A stretch of 64,000 bases of DNA from Hydrogenophaga crassostreae (GTDB taxonomy: Bacteria; Pseudomonadota; Gammaproteobacteria; Burkholderiales; Burkholderiaceae_C): contig NZ_CP017476.1 in NCBI RefSeq assembly GCF_001761385.1, positions 3,957,501 through 4,021,500 on the forward strand, read 5' to 3'. Shown here in pieces: positions 24,207 to 33,444 of the stretch (positions are counted from its first letter, which is position 1; every line of letters begins with the position of its first letter). A program made the position numbers and the translations under genes. The notes below the pieces were generated by a model. That model was not told where the DNA came from, did not search any database, and worked only from the letters and a program-made list of their open reading frames with translations.

Positions 24207-25295
24207 CTACAAGGGCTCGATTTGAGATAGATCAGGCTTTTCCAGCCATTGAGCAAACTCGTCAGCCAGTCGCTGCGCGGCCGAAGTGGCGCCGTTCCAG
24301 ACCCGGGTGCGTGAGGCGAGATCCTGGCCATAGCGCGTGAAATCGGTTCGATCGGGCAACTTCGCATTGGGCAGCGTTCTGACCCATGCAGGATCGGGCG
24401 CCACCACCAGCATGCTGTCCAGCGCCGGGCTTGACGCGTGGCGACGCTTCCAGGCCTTGTCGAGCCAGCCGGGCACCACCGACCGCTGGAAATGCGGGTA
24501 AAGCACCAGCGGAGAAGACGCGGGCAAGCGGTAGCGCAAATGCATGTGGTAGTCGGTGATGCCGCCATCCCAATATGCGCCGCGCGGTGCGCCTGCAATG
24601 TCTTGCACCGGGCGCAGGACAAAAGGAATGGAGCAACTCGCCTGCAGCGCATCCATGAAGTTGTCTTCACTCAGCCTGGCCTGATGGGAGCGAAAGTCAC
24701 CGGTATCAAACGGCAAGGCCGCACCGCCAGTGTCTTGCCCGGCGGAGAACACCACGCGGTCGATCAAGTTTGCCAGGGCCCTGCGGTTCGCGGCATTCGC
24801 CGCAAATGCCCCGGCATACCCCAACGGCGTTCGCCAGCGTCCATCGCGGGCCAAAATCCCGCGTCCGCGCGAAGCCAGCACATGCAACCGGTAACGCGGA
24901 TGCGTCAGTATTTCGCTGGTGCGACCGCCAAAAAAGCCGTCCAGATTCTGCCGGAACTGGCGGCTCACCTGATCGGCCGAGGGGCGCTTCTGGCCTGGCG
25001 GGAGTTCGAAGTGCTGCGCGATGTAGTCGTGCTCCAGCCGTTCCAGGGCAGCGACGTTGTGGTTCAGGCAAGCGGTCGCCATGCGCCATGCACCAATGGA
25101 GGCGCCAATGAGATGCACGGGTTGCGTCGACCGGGTGAGCCACTCACCAAACAACAACCGGTCAAGAGGGCCGAGGATCAGGCCCTTGGGACCACCAGCG
25201 GCAGCGGGGATGGCACCGACGTCGCAGGGACGCAGGCCATGGTGTTCAATGTGGCGCCGGGCCTGAGGGCCGGCGTAAAGGCGGAGCGCTTGCAT
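24207..25295 (-). CDS. Patatin-like phospholipase domain protein
   Basis: A 362-residue protein with the patatin catalytic pieces: oxyanion-hole GGPKGL near residue 36, the nucleophile elbow GASIGAW near 64, and the catalytic aspartate in WDGGITD. It has no signal peptide, so it is probably cytosolic and membrane-associated. Substrate is unknown; lysophospholipids or storage lipids are possible. TrhO lies 48 bases further downstream on the same strand. Confidence 0.85.
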   Translation of the reverse strand: MQALRLYAGPQARRHIEHHGLRPCDVGAIPAAAGGPKGLILGPLDRLLFGEWLTRSTQPVHLIGASIGAWRMATACLNHNVAALERLEHDYIAQHFELPPGQKRPSADQVSRQFRQNLDGFFGGRTSEILTHPRYRLHVLASRGRGILARDGRWRTPLGYAGAFAANAANRRALANLIDRVVFSAGQDTGGAALPFDTGDFRSHQARLSEDNFMDALQASCSIPFVLRPVQDIAGAPRGAYWDGGITDYHMHLRYRLPASSPLVLYPHFQRSVVPGWLDKAWKRRHASSPALDSMLVVAPDPAWVRTLPNAKLPDRTDFTRYGQDLASRTRVWNGATSAAQRLADEFAQWLEKPDLSQIEPL

Positions 25296-25341
25296 AAGCG
25301 CCCATTGTCGTGCAGCGGGCGCTTTCGCTCCCGGGGTCGGC

Positions 25342-26166
25342 TCAGGCAGCCTCGGCTGCTTCGCTTTCGCGTGTCAACGAGGGGATTTCTTCGCCCACGA
25401 TGATGTCGGGATCGATGCCCAACGCCAGGCCGATGGAATCAGGGTAGGTATTGATCAGGCCCTCGCTGCCCAACGACATCTCCTGCGCGCGGGCACGCCA
25501 TGAGGCCACATGCACCACGCCTGCAATCGGCTCATAGACGTCGTTTTCAAACGGTGCATTCTGGTGGTGGATCGCGTCGATCATCTTTTTCGGGAATCGC
25601 CATTCTTTGGCCAACGCAGCCCCTACTTCGGCGTAGCTGTAGCCAAACAACCCTTGCTCGGCGCGCGAGCGCTTGAGGTCCAGCATGGGAATGCTTCGAT
25701 CCAGATCCAACATGGCTTCGGGCATGGCGGCATGCATCACCAATTCGCCAATGCCATGCACCAGGCCAGAGGTAAAGGCCGTGCTTTCGTCGATCTTGAT
25801 CGGCAAGGCAATGTAGCGCGACAGGTTGGCCGAATTCAGGCTGTAGCGCCAGAACTGGTTGAGGTTGACCCCGGCCACGCAATGGAACCCTTCGCCCATC
25901 GATGCCGCAATCACCAGCGCGCGCACCTTGATCAGCCCCATCATGTTGATGGCCTCTTTGGCGTTGGACACCGAACGGTGCAGGCCGAAGAAGGCCGAGT
26001 TCGCTGTCTTCAGGAGCTTGGCCGTCAGCACTGGATCGTCTTCGATCACGGATGCCACGTACATCAGGTCGACATCTTCCTGGTTGAACGTGTCCATCAA
26101 CTTTCGAACCACCTTGGGAGCGGCTGGCAAAGCGTTGGGCTGCTTGAGGAGTTTTTCGAAGTTCAT
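25342..26166 (-). CDS. HDOD domain protein 1
   Basis: A 274-residue HDOD protein (LPAAPKVVRKLMD start, VIEDDPVLTAKLLKTANSAFFG, LVHGIGELVM). HDOD domains are degenerate HD modules used in signalling, with no phosphodiesterase site. It is a tandem paralogue of the next gene: both are 274 residues and share NSAFF, LNQFWRYSL/LKQFWRYSL, GYSYAEVGA/GYTYAEVGA and HQNAPFE/NQNAPFE. Likely arose by duplication; role unknown, perhaps chemotaxis or c-di-GMP-linked regulation. Confidence 0.85.
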   Translation of the reverse strand: MNFEKLLKQPNALPAAPKVVRKLMDTFNQEDVDLMYVASVIEDDPVLTAKLLKTANSAFFGLHRSVSNAKEAINMMGLIKVRALVIAASMGEGFHCVAGVNLNQFWRYSLNSANLSRYIALPIKIDESTAFTSGLVHGIGELVMHAAMPEAMLDLDRSIPMLDLKRSRAEQGLFGYSYAEVGAALAKEWRFPKKMIDAIHHQNAPFENDVYEPIAGVVHVASWRARAQEMSLGSEGLINTYPDSIGLALGIDPDIIVGEEIPSLTRESEAAEAA

Positions 26167-26259
26167 GGCGGCGTACTCGATGAGGAAGAAGAAGAAAAGG
26201 AACGGTTTCTATTGGTTGTATCGACCAAAAGAAGCGCTTCTGGAGTCCTTTTTTTGGTT

Positions 26260-26300
26260 CTTTCCAGGCGCCATCCCGAGAAAAGGAGGCACCTGGAAAG
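26260..26300 (-). repeat. 13-base hairpin between the two HDOD genes
   Basis: Arms CTTTCCAGGCGCC and GGCACCTGGAAAG with one mismatch and a 15-base loop, starting 16 bases past the stop of HDOD protein 2. There is no T-tract on the gene strand, so it is a possible attenuator or mRNA end rather than a clear terminator. Confidence 0.4.
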
Positions 26301-26315
26301 CAACACCAATCGGGC

Positions 26316-27140
26316 TCAGGAAAACACGGCCAGCGCCTGGTTGAAAGACCACTCGGCAGGGTCTTTGCCAAGCACGCTTTCCAGGTCAAGCCCCAGCGTA
26401 AGACCCACCAGGTCGGGAAATGTGGCAGCAAGCCCCTGCGAGTCCATCTGGAGCTCCTCGCCACGGGCCCGCCACGACGCAAGGTGCAGCAAGCCCGCGA
26501 GCGGGTCGTAGGCCTCGCCTTCGAAAGGCGCGTTCTGGTTGGTCAGCGCAGAGACCATTTCCGGGGGAAACTGCCATTTTTCGGCCATGCCCGCACCCAC
26601 TTCGGCATAGGTATAGCCAAAGGCATTCATTTCCGCCTCGGCCCGGTTCAGATCCAGGGGCGGCGTGGCCATGTCCAGGGGGGCCATTTCATCGGGCATG
26701 GCGATGTGCATGATCAAGATGCCAATCGCGTGAATCAGTCCCGCCGTGAAGGCGTTGCCCTGGTTTTGGTTCAGCAGGCCGGCCAGTGACCGGGCAATTT
26801 CCGCCGAGCGAAGGCTGTAGCGCCAGAACTGCTTGAGGTCAATGCCCGGCACGTTTTTGAAACTGGCGCCCAAAGCGGCCGCCATCACCAACGAGCGAAC
26901 ATGGGTCAGCCCCAGCAGGGCGACCGCTTCATCGGCGTTGCCGATTTTCCGGCTGACCCGAAAGAATGCCGAGTTGGACAGCCGCAGCACCCGGGTGGTC
27001 AGGGCAGGGTCGTGCCCAATGAGCTCCCCCACCCTTCGTGGGCTGGGCTCTTCGCGGTTCATCTCGCTGAGCAGGTCGGAGACAGCACGCGGCATTGCCG
27101 GCAGTGCGCGGGGGTAATTGAGCAGGGCTTCGAGTTGCAT
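26316..27140 (-). CDS. HDOD domain protein 2
   Basis: Tandem paralogue of the HDOD protein at 25342. From ATG 27140 (GGAGC upstream) it has 274 residues, matching its partner exactly in length; the open frame to 27272 adds an unsupported extension. Conserved HDOD segments are LPAMPRAVSDLLSEM, DPALTTRVLRLSNSAFF, LIHAIGILIMH. The pair is transcribed in the same direction with a 149-base gap. Confidence 0.85.
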   Translation of the reverse strand: MQLEALLNYPRALPAMPRAVSDLLSEMNREEPSPRRVGELIGHDPALTTRVLRLSNSAFFRVSRKIGNADEAVALLGLTHVRSLVMAAALGASFKNVPGIDLKQFWRYSLRSAEIARSLAGLLNQNQGNAFTAGLIHAIGILIMHIAMPDEMAPLDMATPPLDLNRAEAEMNAFGYTYAEVGAGMAEKWQFPPEMVSALTNQNAPFEGEAYDPLAGLLHLASWRARGEELQMDSQGLAATFPDLVGLTLGLDLESVLGKDPAEWSFNQALAVFS

Positions 27141-27216
27141 GACAGCAGGCGCTCCGGGTAGAGAAAAGTGTGCGTGACTGCTCTCTCTATCGGCTCGGCC
27201 CAACCCAACTTGAGGC

Positions 27217-27237
27217 AAAAAAGCCGCCCCAGGCGGC
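27217..27237 (-). terminator. Rho-independent terminator after the VOC gene
   Basis: On the minus strand: GCCGCC stem, three-base loop, GGCGGC, then six Ts. It sits 53 bases past the stop of the VOC protein gene and ends that three-gene operon. Confidence 0.8.
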
Positions 27238-27289
27238 CTGTGGATTCGGGTACCGCGCGAGGCCCCGACCACCCGTTGAGCCCCCGGGA

Positions 27290-27832
27290 TCAGGCGCCCG
27301 TGAACGCCTTTTCATGCATCCAGGCGGCGTGCTTGGGGGCGCGCTTGGTTTTTGTCCATTCTTCCAGCATGTCCCACTTCACATCGTCGAGCTGCTTCAT
27401 CATTTCGGGTGTACCGGTATTGGCAGCCAGTTCCAACCGGTGGCCGTTGGGGTCGAAGAAATAGATGCTCTTGAAAATGGTGTGGTCGGTGATACCGATC
27501 ACCTCAATGCCTGCGGCTTCCAGCTTCGCTTTGGTCGACTCGAGAACGGCCACGCTGTCCACCTCCAGCGCGATGTGTTGTACCCATTCGGGGGTGTTCG
27601 CGTCGCGCCCCATTTCCGGCGCATTGGGCAGTTCAAAAAACGCCAGGATATTGCCACCACCCGCGTCCATGAACAGATGCATGTAGGGATCGGGCGCCAG
27701 GGTTGACGGCACCTGGTCTTCTGCGATCGCCAGAACAAAGTCCATGCCCAAGTGCTGGGTATACCAGTTGACGGTCTCTTTCGCGTCCCGGCAGCGGTAG
27801 GCGACATGGTGAATTTTTCGGATGTTGCTCAT
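27290..27832 (-). CDS. VOC-superfamily protein (glyoxalase/extradiol dioxygenase type)
   Basis: A 180-residue vicinal-oxygen-chelate protein made of two beta-alpha-beta modules. Likely metal ligands: His in KIHHVAYRC (about 8-9), His in VQHIALEVD, and Glu in GHRLELAA. Substrate is unknown. It is the last gene of a cluster with a DUF2783 protein and an FAD monooxygenase, which suggests an aromatic-compound pathway in which this could be a ring-cleavage enzyme or an isomerase. Confidence 0.8.
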   Translation of the reverse strand: MSNIRKIHHVAYRCRDAKETVNWYTQHLGMDFVLAIAEDQVPSTLAPDPYMHLFMDAGGGNILAFFELPNAPEMGRDANTPEWVQHIALEVDSVAVLESTKAKLEAAGIEVIGITDHTIFKSIYFFDPNGHRLELAANTGTPEMMKQLDDVKWDMLEEWTKTKRAPKHAAWMHEKAFTGA

Positions 27833-27860
27833 GGTGATCTCCAGAAAAAGTGAAGGTAGC

Positions 27861-28085
27861 TCAAACGCCTTCGCGCGCGAGCGCCAAGGCCTGTTTCAGG
27901 GCAGCGATGTCGCCCACCTGGTTGGCCAGCAACAGGATCAGCTTGGCATTGAGCAGCTGGCTCTGCTCATCGCTGAGATCGCGGTGGCTGTCGATCAACG
28001 CCTCATAAAAATCGTCTCCCGGCGTGAAATCCCGGAAATAGCGTTGACCGGGTTCGGCCAGATTGGGGTGCAATAACAATGGCAT
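27861..28085 (-). CDS. DUF2783 small protein
   Basis: A 74-residue protein (MPLLLHPNLAEPG start, DDFYEALIDSHRDLSDEQSQLLNAKLILLLANQVGD middle) matching DUF2783, a small family that is found next to FAD-dependent aromatic hydroxylases. ATG 28085 is chosen for the GAGGA site upstream; an earlier TTG overlapping the monooxygenase stop is less likely. Function unknown; linkage suggests a partner of the monooxygenase. Confidence 0.75.
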   Translation of the reverse strand: MPLLLHPNLAEPGQRYFRDFTPGDDFYEALIDSHRDLSDEQSQLLNAKLILLLANQVGDIAALKQALALAREGV

Positions 28086-28099
28086 GGTGTTGTCCTCGG

Positions 28100-29827
28100 T
28101 CAAGCCGCCGTGGCTGGGGTGGCGTCAGGGTTTGGGTCTGGCCTTGACACAGGCAGGTCTTGCCCGGTCGCGCGGCGCATCGCCGCCTGCAACGCTTCCA
28201 GTTTGAAAGCGCGCCAGCGCGCGGCCACATGTTGGTCAGGGCGAATCAGGTACACACTGCCCGGCCGCGCATCCATGCGTTGGGCCATCAAGCCATCCCT
28301 GTCGTGCAGAGCCGTCATGCCATCGCCCCCTTGCCCGCCATGGGTGGTGACCCAGATCACCTGCACAGGAACAGGCATCGCGGCCAGGTCGGCAACCTGC
28401 CTCTGCAGGTCGGCCAGCACGGCGTCCCCCGCATCGGCGCGGTCTGCGAAGGCCAGCAGGACAAAGCGGCCACCCAACTGGTCCAGCAGCCAGGCATCTT
28501 GCCCGGCCACCCGCACCGGGGCGTCGTCCAGCGGCGCGCCAGGCACCATGTCGCCCGCGAAGGCATCGCTGTCCGGGGTGTTCAAAACCGAATTCACCAG
28601 AAAGGCAGGCACGCTCAGGCGGCCCGAGTTCACCAGCTTGCGTGCAAACGGCTGGCTGCGCGCCAGCTCCAGCGCGGCGTTGCGAAACAGCTTGCTCACG
28701 GCGCTCTTGGGCGTGATGAAGTCGGTGGAACGGGTGGAATTCCGGAGGTTTTCATCGGCCGCGTAGGTGCGGTCGGCGTCGTAGGTATCGAGCAGCGATT
28801 CGGGCGCCAGCCCCTTGATCACCAGCGCCAGCTTCCACATCAAATCGTCGGTATCCTGGAAACCCGAGTTGGCGCCGCGAGCGCCAAACGGCGACACCTG
28901 GTGCGCCGCGTCGCCCGCGAACAGCAGGTGGCCATGACGGAAATTCTTCATGCGCCGGCACTGGAAGGTGTACACACTGGCCCATTCCAGCTCGAACTCG
29001 CGCTCGTCGCCCAGCATGGCCTTGACGCGCGGCAAGATGTTTTCGGGCTTCTTTTCCTCCTCGGGATCGGCGTCCCAGCCGAGCTGGAAATCGATGCGCC
29101 AGACGTTGTCGCTTTGCTTGTGCAGCAACACGCTTTGATTGGGATGAAACGGCGGATCAAACCAGAACCAGCGCTCGGCCGGGAAATCGGCCTTCATCAC
29201 CACGTCGGCGATCAGGAAACGGTCCTTGAACACATGGCCATCGATATCCAGGCCCAGCTCACGGCGCACATTGCTGCGCGCGCCGTCGGCCACGATCAAC
29301 CAGTCGGCCTCTATGTCAAAGGCACCATCGGGGGTCTCCAGGCGCACGCTTGCCCCATCGCTGAGCGGTGTGACGCCAACCACCTTGTGCTTCCAGCGCA
29401 GGTCCACGCCCACCGCCTCGGCCCGGTGCACCAGCGCTTCTTCCAGGTGGTATTGCTGCAGATTGATCATGCCCGGGCGCTTGTGGCCCGCATCAGGCAC
29501 CAGGTTGAAGCGGTACACCTCTTCTTCTCGCAAGAAGGTACGGCCCACGCTCCAGCTCACGCCCTTGTTCACCAAACCATCGCCCATGCCCAGGCGGTCC
29601 AGAATTTCCAGCGAGCGCTTGGCGTAACAAACAGCGCGCGAACCGAATGAAACGCTGTTGTCTTCATCAAACAGAATGACGTCCAGACCCTGCAGCCGCG
29701 CGTCGATCGCCGCCGCCAAGCCCACAGGCCCGGCGCCGATCACCACCAATGGCCGGCGCCGTGGCGAACCCTGCATCAAATCGGCGGGAGGCTTATAGGG
29801 AAATTCTGGGTACTCGTAGGTGGCCAT
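28100..29827 (-). CDS. FAD-dependent aromatic hydroxylase (PHBH-fold, group A)
   Basis: A 575-residue flavoprotein monooxygenase: FAD-binding VVIGAGPVGLAAAIDAR near 29-45, the DG segment LIVADGARSNVRRELG, and the second FAD motif HLLFAGDAAHQVSPFGARGANSG. A C-terminal thioredoxin-like domain is typical of MhpA/phenol hydroxylase types. Substrate probably a phenolic acid, not identifiable from sequence alone. It is the first gene of the cluster with DUF2783 and VOC proteins. Confidence 0.85.
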   Translation of the reverse strand: MATYEYPEFPYKPPADLMQGSPRRRPLVVIGAGPVGLAAAIDARLQGLDVILFDEDNSVSFGSRAVCYAKRSLEILDRLGMGDGLVNKGVSWSVGRTFLREEEVYRFNLVPDAGHKRPGMINLQQYHLEEALVHRAEAVGVDLRWKHKVVGVTPLSDGASVRLETPDGAFDIEADWLIVADGARSNVRRELGLDIDGHVFKDRFLIADVVMKADFPAERWFWFDPPFHPNQSVLLHKQSDNVWRIDFQLGWDADPEEEKKPENILPRVKAMLGDEREFELEWASVYTFQCRRMKNFRHGHLLFAGDAAHQVSPFGARGANSGFQDTDDLMWKLALVIKGLAPESLLDTYDADRTYAADENLRNSTRSTDFITPKSAVSKLFRNAALELARSQPFARKLVNSGRLSVPAFLVNSVLNTPDSDAFAGDMVPGAPLDDAPVRVAGQDAWLLDQLGGRFVLLAFADRADAGDAVLADLQRQVADLAAMPVPVQVIWVTTHGGQGGDGMTALHDRDGLMAQRMDARPGSVYLIRPDQHVAARWRAFKLEALQAAMRRATGQDLPVSRPDPNPDATPATAA

Positions 29828-29960
29828 GTCTTGTCTCTTGTGGGGTCTGTTGCCGCCCGATTGTTCGCCAACCGGCAGGTAGGCATCATAAACAAAAATT
29901 CCATATTGGTAAACACGTTTCGCTAAACGTAATTAGTTTCGTCAGAAATCCAGACACCGC

Positions 29961-30851
29961 TCAGTCAAATCGCCAGTCGGCCACCACCGGCTGACCGACC
30001 CTCAACACCTGCCCGAGACCCTCCAGTGCAATGGCGTTCATGCCAAACGTGACCGCACCGCCCAGACGCCGGTCCTGGCGGTAGGTCTGCAGCGTGTCGC
30101 TGACTTCGCTGGATGCCCGGGCCGTGAGCGGATCGATGTTGGGGATGGGGCAGCGCGCGCAGGGTTTGACGTTGTCCAACACCGCATCTCCCTCATCGGT
30201 GGCAACGCGCCAGGGCCCAATGCGGTCTTCATCGTGGGCCTCGATGCCCGCCAGCACGATGTTCGGCCGGAAGCGGCTCATGGCAACGGGGGGGTAGCCT
30301 CCCTGCGCCAGTCGTGCATTGAGTTCCACCAGCGAAGCAGTGCTGCTGACCAACAGACCAAAACCATCGGCGAACTGCGTCCAGGCTTCATGTCCCCTGG
30401 TCCATTTCGGACTGCAGACCCGGCGCGCGCCAGGATCAAACCGCACCAGGCGCAGGCGTGTCAATTCGTTGGGAGCGTCTCCGCCCAGGCAATCGCTGAA
30501 CCATTGCGCGGCTGCGTCCCCCATGTCCAGGGCGCTGACCGTTTCGCCCCAGACCGTGACCACCAAAGCCGGGCCTGCGGCCTCAAAAAGCAAAGTCAAA
30601 GGCGCCATGCCTGGCGCATGCAACTCAAACCCGCCCTCGATGAAAACCGGCTGAATCAGCGCCATGCGGGGCAGTTCACGCTGTGTCACGAACCCGCCCT
30701 CGCTGTCGACCACCATCCAGTGGCGATCCCAACGCAAGCCGGTGGGGGTCAACTCCACCTCGGACAAGGCGATGCCTGCACAGGACTTGACAGGGTAGAT
30801 CCAGAGCTGATCGATCTGGGCGCGGACATCGGCAAAAGGCGGCAAGGTCAT
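29961..30851 (-). CDS. MOSC domain protein (YcbX-like)
   Basis: A 296-residue protein with the MOSC N-terminal beta-barrel (IDQLWIYPVKSCAGIALSEVEL) and a C-terminal MOSC domain (RFRPNIVLAG, KPCARCPIPNIDP). Cys in KPCARC is the likely molybdenum ligand. Related proteins reduce N-hydroxylated compounds. ATG 30851 gives the family start; the frame to 30974 overlaps the promoter region of the divergent monooxygenase. Confidence 0.85.
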   Translation of the reverse strand: MTLPPFADVRAQIDQLWIYPVKSCAGIALSEVELTPTGLRWDRHWMVVDSEGGFVTQRELPRMALIQPVFIEGGFELHAPGMAPLTLLFEAAGPALVVTVWGETVSALDMGDAAAQWFSDCLGGDAPNELTRLRLVRFDPGARRVCSPKWTRGHEAWTQFADGFGLLVSSTASLVELNARLAQGGYPPVAMSRFRPNIVLAGIEAHDEDRIGPWRVATDEGDAVLDNVKPCARCPIPNIDPLTARASSEVSDTLQTYRQDRRLGGAVTFGMNAIALEGLGQVLRVGQPVVADWRFD

Positions 30852-30990
30852 GGTGAGGTGCGATATTGAAAGAAGGGGCTTGCAGCAAATTGTGCGCCGC
30901 CATGCCTCCCGTGGGCCAACAGCCATGCCCCATTCAAGGCATTGCCCCGGGCTGTCCAACACGGACCACCCCACACCCTAGAATCTCCGC

Positions 30991-32160
30991 ATGCCTTCTA
31001 CCCCTGCCTCCAGCCCTTCGACCCGGCGTTTTGATGTCGCCGTGCGCGGTGCCGGCATCGTTGGTCAGACCCTGGCCCTGCTGCTGGCGCAGGCCCGTTT
31101 GCGCGTGGCCCTGGTCGCCCCCGCCAAGCCAGCCGCTTCTGCCGATGTGCGGGCCTATGCGCTCAACGCCGCGTCCCGGGAGTTGCTTCGCAAAGTGCGT
31201 GCCTGGCCTGAGCCCGAAGAGCCCGATACCCCAGCGACACCGCCTGTGGTCACCCCTGTCAGCGGCATGGAGGTCTATGGAGACGACGGTGGCGCGGTGC
31301 ACTTCAATGCCCTGCGCACCGGCCAGGAAGCCCTGACCTGGATCGTCGATGTGCCTGCACTGGAGCGGCGCCTGACCCAGGCCGTGCAGTTTCAAGGCGG
31401 CATCGAACGTCTGACCGAGGCCCCGAACGCGGCCTTGACGGTGATTTGCGAAGGTCGGCGCAGCAGCACCCGAGAAGAACTGGGGCTGGAGTTCGACGTG
31501 CGGCCCTACCCCCACAAAGCGGTGGCTGCCCGCCTGCGTTGCAGCCAACCCCATGGAGGCGTAGCGCGCCAATGGTTCAAAGGTGGCGAGATCATGGCGC
31601 TGCTTCCGCTCGACGGCGCCGAAGGTCACACCGTCGCATTGGTCTGGTCGGTCGAAGCTGCCCAGGCCGACCAGCGGCTAAAAGAAAGCCCGGAAGCCCT
31701 TGCGCGCCTGATCCAGGATCACTGCGGCGCCGCGCTGGGCGACATGCAGATGCTCAGCCCAGCCCACGCCTGGCCACTGGAACTCTCCCGTGCGCAACGC
31801 TGGATCACCCGCACGGAAAAAGGTGCTGTGGCCCTGGCTGGTGATGCCGCTCACGCCATGCACCCGCTGGCCGGTCAAGGGCTGAACGTGGGCTTGGGCG
31901 ATGTCGCCGAACTGGCCAGGGTCCTGAACCAACGCGAATTCTGGCGCGAGCCCGGCGACCTCAAGTTGTTGCGCCGCTATGAGCGCGCCCGCCAGGCCGA
32001 CGTCAACGCCATGGGCTGGGCCACCGATGGCCTATTCGGTCTGTTCGCTCAAACCGACAGCCGCGTGCAGTTGCTGCGCAACTGGGGCATGAACGGCGTG
32101 GACCGCCTCGATCCGCTGAAAAACTGGCTCGCCCGGCAGGCCATGGGAACCATCACCTGA
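30991..32160 (+). CDS. UbiH/Coq6-family FAD monooxygenase
   Basis: A 389-residue member of the ubiquinone-ring hydroxylase family: FAD-binding VRGAGIVGQTLALLLAQ near 20, a central segment around 170, and the conserved GAVALAGDAAHAMHPLAGQGLNVGLGDVAELA. It probably hydroxylates a ubiquinone precursor. The C5, C6 or C1 position (UbiI, UbiH, UbiF) cannot be decided by eye. dsbC follows 55 bases downstream. Confidence 0.85.
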   Translation: MPSTPASSPSTRRFDVAVRGAGIVGQTLALLLAQARLRVALVAPAKPAASADVRAYALNAASRELLRKVRAWPEPEEPDTPATPPVVTPVSGMEVYGDDGGAVHFNALRTGQEALTWIVDVPALERRLTQAVQFQGGIERLTEAPNAALTVICEGRRSSTREELGLEFDVRPYPHKAVAARLRCSQPHGGVARQWFKGGEIMALLPLDGAEGHTVALVWSVEAAQADQRLKESPEALARLIQDHCGAALGDMQMLSPAHAWPLELSRAQRWITRTEKGAVALAGDAAHAMHPLAGQGLNVGLGDVAELARVLNQREFWREPGDLKLLRRYERARQADVNAMGWATDGLFGLFAQTDSRVQLLRNWGMNGVDRLDPLKNWLARQAMGTIT

Positions 32161-32215
32161 CCGGCACGATCACTCTTCGTTCACCCATACCTTCAAAGCG
32201 CCGACAGGCCCACAC

Positions 32216-32929
32216 ATGAATCTCATCAAAACCACCCTCCTCGCCATGCTCACCGCGGTGTCATTTGCCGCCGTGGCGCAAGAAGCCGTCATTCGGAAAA
32301 ACCTGACCGAGCGCCTGCCCAACCTGCCCTCGATCGACGAAATCAGCAAGGCCCCCATGCCCGGCCTTTATGAGGTTCGCATCAACCAGAGCGAAATCTA
32401 TTACACCGATGCCAAAGGTGACTTCCTGATTCAAGGCGCCCTGATCGATACCAAAGCCAAGGTCGACCTGACCGAACAGCGGGTCACCAAGCTGTCGGCC
32501 ATTTCTTTCAGCGACCTGCCTCTGAAGGACAGCTTCACCATTGTCCGCGGCAAGGGCGAGCGCAAGCTGGTGGTCTTCGAAGACCCCAATTGCGGCTACT
32601 GCAAGCGTTTCGAGCGCGACCTGGCCAAGATCGACAACGTGACCGTTCATGTGTTGCTCTACCCCATTCTGGGCGCCGATTCTGCTGAAAAGTCACGCAA
32701 CATCTGGTGTGCAAAAGAGTCCGGCAAGGTTTTCGAAGACTGGATGGTCAACGATGTCACACCTGCAGCGGCCAACTGCGATGCGGCACCGGTCGGCCGC
32801 AATGTGGCTTTCGGCAAAAAGGCCCGTATCACCGGGACGCCGACCCTGTTCTTTGTCGATGGAACCCGGGTGCCCGGTGCCATCCCGGCCGACCGCATTG
32901 AAAAGCTCTTGAGCCAGGCCAAGCCCTGA
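32216..32929 (+). CDS. dsbC: DsbC-type thiol:disulfide isomerase
   Basis: Periplasmic disulfide isomerase of 237 residues: Sec signal peptide (about 1-21), N-terminal dimerisation domain, and thioredoxin domain with active site CGYC at 126-129 and the cis-Pro segment ITGTPTLFF. A second cysteine pair (NIWC, ANC) fits the structural disulfide of DsbC. It may help cytochrome c and Sox protein maturation, an inference. Confidence 0.92.
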   Translation: MNLIKTTLLAMLTAVSFAAVAQEAVIRKNLTERLPNLPSIDEISKAPMPGLYEVRINQSEIYYTDAKGDFLIQGALIDTKAKVDLTEQRVTKLSAISFSDLPLKDSFTIVRGKGERKLVVFEDPNCGYCKRFERDLAKIDNVTVHVLLYPILGADSAEKSRNIWCAKESGKVFEDWMVNDVTPAAANCDAAPVGRNVAFGKKARITGTPTLFFVDGTRVPGAIPADRIEKLLSQAKP

Positions 32930-32935
32930 CACCCC

Positions 32936-33430
32936 ATGAGCCTGCCCATTGCCACCGAGACCGACGACCCCCGCGACACCGCCTTGGTCCGCACCTTGGG
33001 GCAGGGTGGGCTGATTCCATTTGTGTTGCTGGCGTCCATGCTGTGGCTGGTATCGGACCACCTGCAAGCCTGGGTGGCCATGGCGCTCGTGGCCTATGCG
33101 GCCCTGATCGTTTCTTTCCTCGGTGGTATTCACTGGGGCATTGGCTGGCAGGCCGGGTTGCGCGAGCGTCTTGACAAGCAAACGCCTCGCGCCCTGCATG
33201 CACAAAGGCGCCATTTCCTCTGGGGCTTCGTACCCCCTTTGCTTGCCTGGCCAGGCGCTTTGATGCCCGCCTTTGCCGGCCTTGCCTGGCTGGGCTTTCT
33301 GTTGATCATTGGTTACCTCGCCGATCGCGCGCTCTACCCACGCGCGGGCCTTCAACAGTGGCTCACTTTGCGCTTTCGACTCTCAACCGTGGCAGCACTG
33401 AGCTGCTTCATCGGCGCTGGCGCCCTTTGA
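32936..33430 (+). CDS. DUF3429 membrane protein
   Basis: A 164-residue inner-membrane protein with about five hydrophobic segments (near 26-42, 46-68, 98-110, 113-128 and 148-164) and the motif FLGGIHWGIG characteristic of DUF3429. Function unknown. It starts 6 bases after dsbC, suggesting co-transcription. Confidence 0.8.
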   Translation: MSLPIATETDDPRDTALVRTLGQGGLIPFVLLASMLWLVSDHLQAWVAMALVAYAALIVSFLGGIHWGIGWQAGLRERLDKQTPRALHAQRRHFLWGFVPPLLAWPGALMPAFAGLAWLGFLLIIGYLADRALYPRAGLQQWLTLRFRLSTVAALSCFIGAGAL

Positions 33431-33444
33431 TTCAAACACCTGTC

